Part shown: in pieces, positions 8,894-18,886 of the stretch
Layout of the letters: each line of letters begins with the position of its first letter
Position numbering within the stretch: the first letter of the stretch is position 1
From: Lichenihabitans sp033947565
GTDB taxonomy: Bacteria > Pseudomonadota > Alphaproteobacteria > Rhizobiales > Beijerinckiaceae
Length of the DNA: 64,000 nt
Assembly: GCF_033947565.1 (NCBI RefSeq)
Contig: NZ_JARPVX010000010.1
Location: 34,229-98,228 of the forward strand
Direction of reading: 5' to 3'
The notes under the pieces: model-generated
What the model saw: the letters and a program-made list of their open reading frames with translations, nothing else
What the model was told of the DNA's origin: nothing
Database searches by the model: none
Program-made: the position numbers and the translations under genes

Positions 8894-9724
8894 TCAGCTC
8901 GCCGGGCCTTGCACGGCCAGCGCGCCTGACGGCGGCACGACGCCATAGCGATCGAACAGCGTCTTGTAGCTGCCGTCGTGCTGCATGGCGTCGAGTACCT
9001 TCAACACCGCATCGGCGAGCGGCTTGCTTTTCAAGGCGAGCGCGACGGGCGTCGGGTAGAGGCCCGCGACGGCGCGCTTGAAGGCGCCGCGGTCAGCATA
9101 TTCCTTGGCGACGCCGTCGATCGACACCACGGCCTCGACCTGGCCGGCTCGGAGGGCCTGGTAGGCCAGTGCGAAGCTGTCGAAGGTACGGATCGTCATG
9201 CCGTGGCCGCCGTTCTTCTTCAGCTCGGCATCGATAGCCTTGGCCTTGGTCTCCTCGAAGCCACCAATCTCGACCCCGACCGTTTTGCCCTCGAGGTCCT
9301 CGACCTTGCTGATCGCAACTTTCGCATCGGGCTGCACCGAAATGCTGATGGCCTGCATCTCGTAGGGGATCATCTGCATCAGCTTGGCGCGCTCGGGCGT
9401 GAAGAAGATGCCGGTGTCGATCATGTCCCATCGGCCGCCCTTGAGGCCGGGCACCATGGCGTCGAACTCGATCTTGATGAACTCGGGCGCGAGGCAGAGG
9501 CGCTTGGCGATCTCGGTGCCGAGCTCGATCCGCATGCCCACGAGCGCGCCCGACTTGTCGACGTATTGCAGCGGCGGCAGCGTCGGATTGGTGGACATCA
9601 CCAGCGTCCCCGGTTTGATGAGGTCGGACGCGGCAACCGGAGAGGTGCAATCGGCCGCCGAAGCGACGCCCGACAGGCAGGTGGCGGCGTAAAGGGACAG
9701 CATCAGGCCGGCAAAGCGGATCAT
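8894..9724 (-). CDS. Periplasmic amino-acid-binding protein (SBP_bac_3 family)
   Basis: About 276 residues. The N-terminus is a Sec signal peptide (hydrophobic stretch to residue ~23, cleavage near VASAA). The mature part has family 3 features: LVMSTNPTLPPLQYVDKSGALVGMRIELGTEIAKRL near the N-terminus, then the D-G-R-W-D-M-I-D-T-G-I-F-F-T-P segment and GVEIGGFEE. First gene of the operon 9724-3616. Inference: it captures the amino acid, opine or hydroxyproline-like substrate in the periplasm. Confidence 0.92.
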   Translation of the reverse strand: MIRFAGLMLSLYAATCLSGVASAADCTSPVAASDLIKPGTLVMSTNPTLPPLQYVDKSGALVGMRIELGTEIAKRLCLAPEFIKIEFDAMVPGLKGGRWDMIDTGIFFTPERAKLMQMIPYEMQAISISVQPDAKVAISKVEDLEGKTVGVEIGGFEETKAKAIDAELKKNGGHGMTIRTFDSFALAYQALRAGQVEAVVSIDGVAKEYADRGAFKRAVAGLYPTPVALALKSKPLADAVLKVLDAMQHDGSYKTLFDRYGVVPPSGALAVQGPAS

Positions 9725-9754
9725 CGAACATCCCCCAAATTGATTGGCATGCTA

Positions 9755-9766
9755 ACGGTATACAAT
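9755..9766. promoter_or_regulatory. Candidate GntR operator (ACGGTATACAAT)
   Basis: A short palindrome centred on GTATAC lies in the 152-base gap between the divergent binding-protein and GntR genes. FCD-subfamily GntR proteins often bind TTGTATACAA-like sites, so this is a plausible operator for the adjacent regulator. Not tested. Confidence 0.4.
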
Positions 9767-9876
9767 CGGGATGCTGTTTGGCAAGGTGCGATTGCGGGCG
9801 CCTCGGCGTGGCGCTTGCCCATGTTGCCGTCCGGCCCATAAGGACTGTCGATGCGCCTTCCCAGTGACGCCCCCGC

Positions 9877-10527
9877 ATGACGGCACCCGCCGCAAAATCC
9901 AGCCCAGTGAACCTGGGCAACCTCGCGCACGAGGCCTTATCGGATATGATCCGCCACAAGCGGTTGCGCGGCGGCGAGGCGATCGTCGAAGCGCGACTTG
10001 CGGAGGCGATCGGCGTCTCGCGGACGCCGCTGCGGGAGGCGCTGCAGCGGCTCGAGGGCGAGGGTATGGTCGAGAAGGTCGGCGGTCGCTCCTACGTGGT
10101 GCGTCGCGTCGATCTCGGCGAATACCTGAAGAGCCTGAAGGTGCGCGCCGTGCTGGAGCCCGAGGCCGCAGCGCTCGCGGTGGACCGCATCCCGGGCGCC
10201 CAGCTCGCCGCCGTGCGGCAAGAGGCGTTGGGGATGCTGGAGGCCACCGCCTACCATACCGACGCGCACTGGCGCTCGGACGACAACCTGCACGGCATGT
10301 TCATCGACCGCTCCGGCAACGAGGTGATGGCGCGCATCCTCACGCAGCTACGCGCCACAACGCGGCTCTTCGAGATCGACCGGCTCAAAGATCGGTTGAA
10401 GCCCGACTCACGCGAGCACCTCGCCATCGTGGACGCGCTGATCGCCGGCGACGCCGCGAAGGCGCACGCAGCCGTGGCGATCCACATCCGCAGCCTGATC
10501 GATTTCGCGCTCGCGACGGTGCGTTAG
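9877..10527 (+). CDS. GntR-family (FCD) transcriptional regulator
   Basis: About 216 residues. N-terminal winged helix: EALSDMIRHKRLRGGEAIVEARLAEAIGVSRTPLREALQRLEGEGMV. C-terminal all-helical FCD ligand domain with the metal-binding pattern D-x-x-H (DDNLHGMFI) and two further His residues (SREHLAIVDAL, AVAIHIRSL). It is transcribed away from the importer/oxidase operon, with a GTATAC palindrome between them. Inference: local repressor responding to the imported substrate or its product. Confidence 0.9.
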   Translation: MTAPAAKSSPVNLGNLAHEALSDMIRHKRLRGGEAIVEARLAEAIGVSRTPLREALQRLEGEGMVEKVGGRSYVVRRVDLGEYLKSLKVRAVLEPEAAALAVDRIPGAQLAAVRQEALGMLEATAYHTDAHWRSDDNLHGMFIDRSGNEVMARILTQLRATTRLFEIDRLKDRLKPDSREHLAIVDALIAGDAAKAHAAVAIHIRSLIDFALATVR

Positions 10528-10539
10528 GTTATTTGACGC

Positions 10540-10954
10540 GGCATGCCGGGCTACGTTCGTTCCGACAACGGCCCGAGTTCGTCGCCTAGGCCGTGCAGGA
10601 CTGGATCAAGGCTGTGGGTGCCAAGGCCGCCTACCTTGCCTCGGGCAGTCCTTGGAAGAACGGCTACGTCGAGTCGTTCAACGTGCGGCTCCGGAACGAA
10701 CTCCTCGACGGCGAGATCTCCAACTCGCAGCAGGAGGCGCAGGTCATCATCGAGAGCTGGCGGCGGCACTACAAAGGGATCCGTCTACGCAGCTCAGTTG
10801 TTAGAGGCCGCCAGCGCCGGAGGTCTTGTGCCTGCCTTCGCCGCATGGACGGCTCCTCCACCTCAATCAGCTCCGCCGGCCATGCTCACGCTAGTACCCA
10901 GACCGGCCCTAGAAAACATCAAACTCGGATCACCCAATGGGTGCAGGCATTCAA
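10540..10954 (+). mobile_element. IS3-family transposase (OrfB) C-terminal remnant with right end
   Basis: Fragments of an integrase core are readable in several frames: YVRSDNGP, then (one base missing) EFVA, a stop, then QDWIKAVGAKAAYLASGSP and WKNGYVESFNVRLRNELL with the DDE-type glutamate region. Further on, a shifted frame reads PAFAAWTAPPPQSAPPAM, the usual C-terminus of this IS group. It ends with a sequence like an IS3-type terminal repeat (GGATCACCCAATGGGTGC, 10928-10945). The 5' half is missing and there are at least two frameshifts, so the element is dead. Confidence 0.8.
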
Positions 10955-10964
10955 AGGGGGAAGA

Positions 10965-11217
10965 CCAATCCAACCAGCGAGGCGTCGCCACCCGGACCGA
11001 CCGCCGTGACGAAGCTTACCGCCTCGTAGCCGATGCCGGAGGGCAATGTCGGCTGCTCCATGTAAGCGCCATGATAATACATGCTCTCGGCCCGGTTCAG
11101 GCCCACAGCCTCGACCTTGAGCGAGACTTCACCCGATCCGGGTCTTCGCTCGTCGATCATTCCGAAGCGCAGGACTTCCGGACCGCCGACGCTATCGAAG
11201 CGTATGGCTTTAAGCAT
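10965..11217 (-). pseudogene. Truncated zinc-independent quinone oxidoreductase-like gene
   Basis: About 84 N-terminal residues from the ATG at 11217: MLKAIRFDSVGGPEVLRFG, then LKVEAVGLNRAESMYYHG and GIGYEAVSFVTAVGPG, matching the GroES-like domain of NADPH:quinone reductase-type MDR proteins. The reading then enters the IS3 remnant and stops, so the nucleotide-binding domain is lost. The break coincides with the right end of the IS remnant, which suggests insertion or IS-mediated deletion. Probably non-functional. Confidence 0.75.
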
Positions 11218-11535
11218 AATGGAGACTCCTGCTGCTGAGGCATCGCGCATGCATGCGACATCGACCGGCTCACATGCCTATGGTATGAAGCGAGGCGTAC
11301 CTCAGCCGCAGTCACAACCTCCTGCCGATAGGCTCCTGGTAAGAAGGGTCTAGCACGTCGGAAAGGGTGTTCGACCCGTGGCGGGCATCGATGGCCGGCT
11401 TCTGGACGAGAGGGTCTGTTGCCCTGGCAAGGTCCTCCAACGCCCGGTCGTGGTCGACGCTGACCCCGACACCGTCGTTGCGACTTTCTGCACATCAGCG
11501 ACAAGCGAACCTGTGACGCTGCCCCGCGTCTTCCT
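11218..11535. other. Non-coding or decayed stretch
   Basis: 318 bases between the truncated oxidoreductase and the molybdenum hydroxylase gene. Short open frames exist on both strands but none resembles a known protein or has a good ribosome binding site. It may hold the promoter of the downstream gene and relics of lost partner genes. Confidence 0.4.
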
Positions 11536-13806
11536 ATGGCATCTGACCAGCACTGGCCCTTCATGGAACGTATGCCGTTCATCGGACAATCGTTGCCGCG
11601 TGTCGATGGACTTGCAAAAGTCCGCGGCGAGGCCGTGTTCGCTGCCGATCAGCTATTGCCGAATACGGCATACGCGGCGCTGGTCACCAGCTCGATCGGC
11701 AAGGGGCGGGTTTGTCATGTCACCCGAAGCTCAGCCGCATCGATCACCGGCGTGCTTGCGATTTTCACACACGAAGATTTGACGGCCGATATCCGCCCCG
11801 TGGACCACGTTCTGGCTGGGGGCTACGCCAACAGCACACTGCTGCCGCTTGCCGCCCCGGACATTGCCTATCATGGCCAGATTGTTGCTCTCGTTGTCGC
11901 CGAAACCGGTGAGATCGCCCAGGAGGCGGCCGCTATTCTCGAGATCGTTTATGCGCCGGCGCCGGTTGAGCCTGCGATGGATTCGGCAACTGGCGCCGCC
12001 ATCCCGGTCGCGGCGCTCCAGCCCGCTCATCAGGATGTCAGCCAGGGCGACGTTGAAGGGGCATTAAGGCGTGCGCCCGTCTCGGTAACGGCGGTCTACG
12101 AGACACCGGTCCAGCACCACAATCCCATCGAGCTCGTGGGCACGACCTGCACGTGGAACGGCCCGAAGCTGACGGTTTACGAGCCGACCCGCTTCGTCGA
12201 GGGAGTTCGACACGGTTTGGCGATCCAACTCGGCCTGGATCCGGCGGATGTCCGGGTCATATGCCCATTTATTGGTGGGCACTTCGGGTCCAAGCTGGCC
12301 CTCTCGCAGTATACCGCGCCGGTGGCGCTCGCGGCGCGTCGCCTTGGACGTCCTGTCACGCTGGTTGCGACCAGGGCACAGGGCTTCACCATCGCAAATC
12401 ACCGCCCTGAAACGCACCACACCATCCGGCTCGGTGCCGATCGCGACGGACGCCTGCTGGCCTTGCAACATGATGCCGTGGTGGCGACCTCGCAATTCGA
12501 CGATTTCGCCATGCCAGGAACGGACGTCACGACGGCGCTGTATGCCTGCCCGAATCTGTCCGCAACAGAACGGGTGATCCGCGTGGATCGCAACACACCG
12601 GGCCCCATGCGGGCACCGCCAGAGGTCCCCTACCTGTTTGCACTTGAGTCTGCGATGGACGAGTTGGCCCATGCACTCGATCTCGACCCAATCGCGTTGC
12701 GACGACGCAATGACACCTTGACCAATCAGATCTCCGGCAAGCCCTTCTCGAGTCGATCCCTCCTGCGCTGCTTCGATCAGGGCGGGCAGGCATTCGGCTG
12801 GGATCGCCGGTCAAACAAGCCACGCGCCGTGCGTGAGGGCGACTGGTGGGTGGGCCTGGGTTGCGCGAGTTCGGCACGCCCCGTGAAGGTCGCTTCGGCA
12901 TCTCTGCGTTTACGCGTCGGGGCAGATGGACGCGTGCTGGCAGAAACCGCGCATCATGAGATCGGCAACGGCTTGTACACGATCCTCACCCAGATGGTGG
13001 CCGACGCCCTCGGCGCGGACCCCGCGCGTATCACCGTGCGCCTGGGCGACACGTCTTTTCCGCCGGCAGGATTGTCGGGCGGGTCGTCGACCACCGTGTC
13101 GGTCGTTGGTGCCGTGCGATCGGCCGCGATCGACCTCAAGCGACAGCTGATGCGTCGGTCGACCCGCGCGGGGAACAACGGCGACCCGGACATGCTGTCG
13201 CTCAACGTCGAGCGTGGCGAGCTCCGATGGCCGGACGGCTACGCCGAGCCGCTCGCCGATCTGCTTGGCCGCGGCGACATCGACCTGGTTGGACGGTTCG
13301 AGGGATCAGGCGAAGGCGGGTTTGCCAAACTGGATCGTGGCCTTGTCGCCGTGGGCCCGGGACCGGCCCTGAGCTGGAGCTTCGGGGCGCAATTTGCCGA
13401 GGTGAGAGTCCACGCCGAGACGGGCGAACTCCGCGTGCCACGGTTGCTGGGCGCTTTCGCTGCAGGCTCCATCGTCAATCCCATGACGGCCCGCAGCCAG
13501 CTTACCGGAGGGATGATCTGGGGTTTGGGTTCGGCGCTGCTTGAAGAAACAGTGATCGACCCCCGCTCCGGAGCCTATGTCAACGCGAATTTGGCCGAAT
13601 ACCTCATGCCGGTGGCGGCCGACATCGGGGCGGTCGAAGCCATCCTGCTCGACGAGATTGATCACCAGGTCAATCCGCTCGGCGTGAAAAGCCTCGGCGA
13701 ACTCGGCATCATCGGGGTCAATGCCGCAATCGCCAATGCCGTGTTCAATGCGTCGGGGCGTCGTTTGCGTCGCCTGCCGATTCGCGTCGACGACCTGCTT
13801 GGATAG
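11536..13806 (+). CDS. Xanthine dehydrogenase-family molybdopterin-binding (large) subunit
   Basis: About 756 residues, the length of separate large subunits such as PaoC/YagR. Seen: the N-terminal domain MPFIGQSLPRVDGLAKVRGEAVFAAD, then PFIGGHFGSKLALSQYTAPVALAARRLGRPV and GPMRAPPEVPYLFALESAMDELA (cofactor contact regions), ETAHHEIGNGLYTILTQM, and near the C-terminus GVKSLGELGIIG, which contains the conserved catalytic Glu. Known: these enzymes hydroxylate aldehydes or N-heterocycles and need a 2Fe-2S and a FAD subunit. Neither partner gene is present beside it; upstream is an IS scar. Partners may be encoded elsewhere, or the gene may be an orphan after deletion. Confidence 0.9.
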   Translation: MASDQHWPFMERMPFIGQSLPRVDGLAKVRGEAVFAADQLLPNTAYAALVTSSIGKGRVCHVTRSSAASITGVLAIFTHEDLTADIRPVDHVLAGGYANSTLLPLAAPDIAYHGQIVALVVAETGEIAQEAAAILEIVYAPAPVEPAMDSATGAAIPVAALQPAHQDVSQGDVEGALRRAPVSVTAVYETPVQHHNPIELVGTTCTWNGPKLTVYEPTRFVEGVRHGLAIQLGLDPADVRVICPFIGGHFGSKLALSQYTAPVALAARRLGRPVTLVATRAQGFTIANHRPETHHTIRLGADRDGRLLALQHDAVVATSQFDDFAMPGTDVTTALYACPNLSATERVIRVDRNTPGPMRAPPEVPYLFALESAMDELAHALDLDPIALRRRNDTLTNQISGKPFSSRSLLRCFDQGGQAFGWDRRSNKPRAVREGDWWVGLGCASSARPVKVASASLRLRVGADGRVLAETAHHEIGNGLYTILTQMVADALGADPARITVRLGDTSFPPAGLSGGSSTTVSVVGAVRSAAIDLKRQLMRRSTRAGNNGDPDMLSLNVERGELRWPDGYAEPLADLLGRGDIDLVGRFEGSGEGGFAKLDRGLVAVGPGPALSWSFGAQFAEVRVHAETGELRVPRLLGAFAAGSIVNPMTARSQLTGGMIWGLGSALLEETVIDPRSGAYVNANLAEYLMPVAADIGAVEAILLDEIDHQVNPLGVKSLGELGIIGVNAAIANAVFNASGRRLRRLPIRVDDLLG

Positions 13807-13865
13807 ACCTCTGGACCTGTCCGCTTCCGCTCGGGTTCGGCAAGCTAGTCATGATCTCGCGCCGC

Positions 13866-14639
13866 TCACCAGCAGGTGAAGCCGCCGTCGACCACGACGA
13901 TCGAGCCCGTCATCAGGCTCGCGGCATCCGAGGCGAGGAAATGCACCACCGAGGCGATCTCCTCGGGCTGGCCGAGGCGACCCATCGGCGTGTCGCGGAT
14001 CCAGGCTTCGAACATCGTCTTGTCCTGCATGCCGAATGTCGTGAGCGGCGTCTCGATATAAGTGGGCGCCACCGCATTGACGCGCACGCCACGGTCGGCC
14101 CACTCGGCCGCCAGCGAGCGCGTCAACTGATGCACGGCGGCCTTGGAAGCGTTGTAATAGGCCTGCTTCTGGGGGCGGTTGCTGATGATGCCCGACATGG
14201 AGCCGATGTTGACGATCGAGCCCCGACCGGCCTTCAGCATTGGGCGCGCAAAGGCGCGGTTCGACCAGAACACGCCGTGATAGTTGATGTCGTTCACCGC
14301 GAGCCAGTGTTCGTCGGTGACCTCCTCGGCCGCGGTGCCGGACCGGGCGATGCCGGCATTGGCCACCAGAACATCGACCCGGCCGTGCTGGCGCAGCACG
14401 GCCTCGGCCAACCGATCGACCTCGCCGGATTTCGCGACATCCACCGGTTGCACGCCGACCGCGTAGCCCTTGGCCTTGAGCGCGTCCCGGCCGGTCTCGG
14501 CCACGCCGGGGTCGATATCGGCGATCACCACCGTGGCGCCGTTCTCGGCCAGCGCCTCGGCGCAGGACAGGCCGATCCCCTGGCCGCCGCCCGTCACCAC
14601 GGCCACGCGGCCATCAAGCCTCAGTTTTTCGGCAAACAT
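13866..14639 (-). CDS. SDR-family NAD(P)-dependent oxidoreductase
   Basis: About 257 residues from the ATG at 14639. Classical SDR features: cofactor loop TGGGQGIG, DVLVANAG (NNAG equivalent), active-site Ser in VNIGSMSG, YxxxK as YYNASKAA, and PTYIETPLT after it. An Asp at the end of beta-2 (VIADID) suggests NAD preference. It is the last gene of the sugar-type importer operon, 62 bases after the permease. Inference: dehydrogenates a polyol, sugar or sugar acid taken up by the transporter. Converges with the molybdenum hydroxylase gene. Confidence 0.9.
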   Translation of the reverse strand: MFAEKLRLDGRVAVVTGGGQGIGLSCAEALAENGATVVIADIDPGVAETGRDALKAKGYAVGVQPVDVAKSGEVDRLAEAVLRQHGRVDVLVANAGIARSGTAAEEVTDEHWLAVNDINYHGVFWSNRAFARPMLKAGRGSIVNIGSMSGIISNRPQKQAYYNASKAAVHQLTRSLAAEWADRGVRVNAVAPTYIETPLTTFGMQDKTMFEAWIRDTPMGRLGQPEEIASVVHFLASDAASLMTGSIVVVDGGFTCW

Positions 14640-14701
14640 CAGCTTACTTCCCGCTGTTTTGTGTAAGTCCCGAGAGTCGGCCCGCATCCGCGGCCGGAGT
14701 G

Positions 14702-15714
14702 TCAGCCCTCGCCGAGCACATTGACCCGCAAGGCATCGACCGCCACCGCAATGAAGATCAGCACGCCACCAATCATCGTCACATAGAAGGACGGCACATA
14801 GACGATGGCGAGACCGACGTGGATCACCGTGAGCAGCAGCACGCCGCCCAGGATGCCAAGCGTGCCGCCGCGGCCGCCGAAGACGCTCACTCCCCCGATG
14901 ATCGGCGCCGCGATGGCATAAAGCAGGAAGCCGTCACCCTGGTTCGACGTGATGGCCATTTGCCAAGCCGCCAGCAGATAGCCGGCAATACCGGAGATGA
15001 ACCCCGACAGCGTGAAGGCGATGATCTTCACTTGCGGCACGCGGATACCCGCCACGAAGGCGGCCGCGGCGTTGCCGCCGGTGGCATAGAGGCTCCGGCC
15101 GAGAACGGTGCGCCGCAGAGTGAAGCCCATCAACAGGAAGGCCGCGAGTAACACCACCGGCATCACGGGCCAGCCGCCGATCGTGGCCTGGCCGATCCAG
15201 TAATAGCTGTCGGGCAGGTCGGTGATGGTGTTGCCGCGGGTGATGGCCAACAGGCCGCCCTGCAGCGTGATCATCATGCCGAGGCTCTCGATCAATGACA
15301 CCATGCGCAGCTTGGTGACGCAAAGGCCGTTGATGAAGCCGATCCCGGTCGCCAGCGCGATGCCGAGCACCACGCCCACCCCTACCGGGACGCCCGTCCT
15401 CTGGATCAACAGCGCGCCAAGCGCCGACGAGATACCGGTGACGGCCGCGATCGAGAGGTCGATCTCGGCCACCAGCAGCACCAGCGACTGCGCCAGCCCG
15501 AGAAGGCCCAGAACGGTGGCCTGCACCAAAACATTCTGCAGGTTGGGAATCGAAAAGAAGAACGGGTTCAGGAGTCCGAAGATGACGATGAGCCCGGCGA
15601 GCCAGATCCACACCACATGGGCGAGGACGCCCTGCAGCCGCTGCGCTGCCGTGCGGCCGCGGCGTGGCGGGGCCATGGTGGCGGGTGCGGTCGCGATCTG
15701 ATCGGTGTGGGCGC

Positions 15715-15718
<4 letters not shown>
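14702..15718 (-). CDS. Ribose/sugar-type ABC transporter permease (RbsC family)
   Basis: About 338 residues with 8-10 hydrophobic helices. Family signatures: LLVAEIDLSIAAVTGISSALGALL, GNAAAAFVAGIRVPQVKI and APIIGGVSVFGGRGGTLGILGGVLLL. The gene overlaps the ATPase gene by four bases (ATGA). It works with the ATPase at 15715-17283 and the binding protein at 17355-18443. The substrate is not predictable from the permease. Confidence 0.92.
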
Positions 15719-17283
<1,565 letters not shown>

Positions 17284-17354
17284 GGCCGTTCTCCTGTCAG
17301 ACGGCCGGGCTTTCGTCCCGGTCGCCGCGCCATGGTTGGGGGGAAGGATCGCCC

Positions 17355-18443
17355 TTACTTGTACTTCAGGCCCCATTCGTTGAAGGCGATGTTGCCCCAC
17401 ATGCGCTTGTCGTCGGCATTGGCGGCGCTGATCTCGAAGGGCGGGATGACGAGGCTCGGCCCGGAGTCGGACATCTTGATTTCGCCCTTCTCCCAGAAGT
17501 AGTTCTTGTTCTCAAAGGGGCCGAGCGGCACCTCCTGGCCCGCCATGGCGTATTTGTCGATCATCTCGACCGTGATCTGCGCATAGGCGACCGGGTCCTG
17601 CGAGATCACGGCATCCATATAGCCTTCCTTGATCCACTGCAGGGCGATCGGCTCGCCGTCGATATTGACGAAGATCATATGCCCTTCCTCGCCGACCTTC
17701 TTCCAGCGACCCTTCTGCTGCAGGGCTGTGACGATGCCGCGCGAGGGCGTGTCGGAGGGTGCGTGCACGGCGTCGAGGTCGGGGAACTCGGCAAGCGTCG
17801 AGGTTGTGACGCTCAGCATCTGCTTGAGTTCGCCCTCGGTCGGACGCGCCAGATATTTGATGTCGGGATATTTCTTGAAGGTCGCGTCCATGCCTTCCTT
17901 GCGAAGGCGCCAGGCGACGCTCTGCAGGGCGCCGTAACAGTTCAGCACCGTCCCCTTGGCTTGGCCGTTATATTTCTTCTTCAGGCGATCCACGATGGCT
18001 TCCGCCGCCAGGACGCCGCCCTGGTAATTGTCGAAGTCGACCGTGATCGCGACCTTGCCGCCGGTCGCAGGTGTATCGATGATGCCGACCGGGATCTTCT
18101 TATAGTTGTATTTCTTGATGACGCTGACGATGGCTTGGCTGTCGATCGGGTCGCTGATGATGGCCGAGGGCCCATTGAGCAGGATCGACTCCCACTGCTG
18201 CAGCTGAGTGGTGTTATCGAAACTGGCGTTGACGGCCTGGAAGCGCCAGCCCTTGGCCTCGACGGCCCGCTTTACGGCCTCTTCCTGGGCGACGAAGAAG
18301 TAATAGTCGAGGCTCTTGTTCGAATAGGGCACAAATTTCTGATCGGCCGCAAAGGCTCGACCCGTGCCGGCCAAGGCACTCGCGGCGGCGGTTGCTGCCG
18401 CGCTTGCGAGCAAGGTACGGCGATCCAGGTTCAATCGGCTCAT
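17355..18443 (-). CDS. Periplasmic sugar-binding protein (RbsB/peripla_BP_4 type) with Tat-like signal
   Basis: About 362 residues from the ATG at 18443, preceded by GGAGGG. The N-terminus has twin arginines, LDRRTLLASAAATAAASALA, followed by AFAADQ, so export may be by the Tat route. Mature protein: PYSNKSLDYYFFVAQEEAVKRAVEAKGW, ISDPIDSQAIVSVIKKYNY and VNIDGEPIALQWIKEGYMDAVISQDP are typical of ribose/xylose-type binding proteins. Located 71 bases before the ATPase gene. Inference: captures a sugar or sugar-derived acid. Confidence 0.9.
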   Translation of the reverse strand: MSRLNLDRRTLLASAAATAAASALAGTGRAFAADQKFVPYSNKSLDYYFFVAQEEAVKRAVEAKGWRFQAVNASFDNTTQLQQWESILLNGPSAIISDPIDSQAIVSVIKKYNYKKIPVGIIDTPATGGKVAITVDFDNYQGGVLAAEAIVDRLKKKYNGQAKGTVLNCYGALQSVAWRLRKEGMDATFKKYPDIKYLARPTEGELKQMLSVTTSTLAEFPDLDAVHAPSDTPSRGIVTALQQKGRWKKVGEEGHMIFVNIDGEPIALQWIKEGYMDAVISQDPVAYAQITVEMIDKYAMAGQEVPLGPFENKNYFWEKGEIKMSDSGPSLVIPPFEISAANADDKRMWGNIAFNEWGLKYK

Positions 18444-18485
18444 AGGTTTTCCCTCCCCATATTTTTTTGATTGCAAAGCGGGACG

Positions 18486-18863
18486 TCAGTCCCGCGTATC
18501 GAGGTCGATCAACTCGATCTTGTAGCCATCGGGGTCTTCCACGAAGGCGATCACGGTGGTGCCGTGCTTCATCGGCCCAGGCGGGCGGGGCAGCTTGGCA
18601 CCGCTCGCCTCGAGCTCCTTGCAGACGCCGTAGATGTCACGGACCCCGAGCGCGATATGACCATAGCCGTTGCCGAGGTCATAGGCCGAGCCCTGGTCCC
18701 AATTATGGGTCAGTTCCAGCACCGCATGGGTGTCCTCCGGACCGTAGCCCACAAAGGCCAGTGTGAATTTGCCCTCCGGAAACTCCATCCGGCGCAGCAG
18801 CTCCATACCGAGCAGGCGAGTGTAGAAGTCGATCGACCTGTCCAGATCCCGGACCCGGACCAT
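18486..18863 (-). CDS. gloA: Glyoxalase I (lactoylglutathione lyase), probable 5' frameshift
   Basis: The 125-residue frame reads MVRVRDLDRSIDFYTRLLGMELL, ending FVEDPDGYKIELIDL, clearly glyoxalase I. Metal ligands Glu (VLELTHNW), His (GYGHIAL) and Glu (KIELI) are present. The usual first ligand, His in the family pattern HTM-x-RV, lies just upstream but in another frame: an ATG at 18894, overlapping the stop of the preceding gene, reads MTEAKFRVMH and then shifts. A two-base deletion near 18863 explains this. If real, the protein lacks one metal ligand and would be inactive or altered. Known function: methylglutathione hemithioacetal isomerised to S-lactoylglutathione. A sequencing error is possible. 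Confidence 0.8.
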   Translation of the reverse strand: MVRVRDLDRSIDFYTRLLGMELLRRMEFPEGKFTLAFVGYGPEDTHAVLELTHNWDQGSAYDLGNGYGHIALGVRDIYGVCKELEASGAKLPRPPGPMKHGTTVIAFVEDPDGYKIELIDLDTRD

Positions 18864-18886
18864 TGTGCATGACGCGGAATTTCGCT

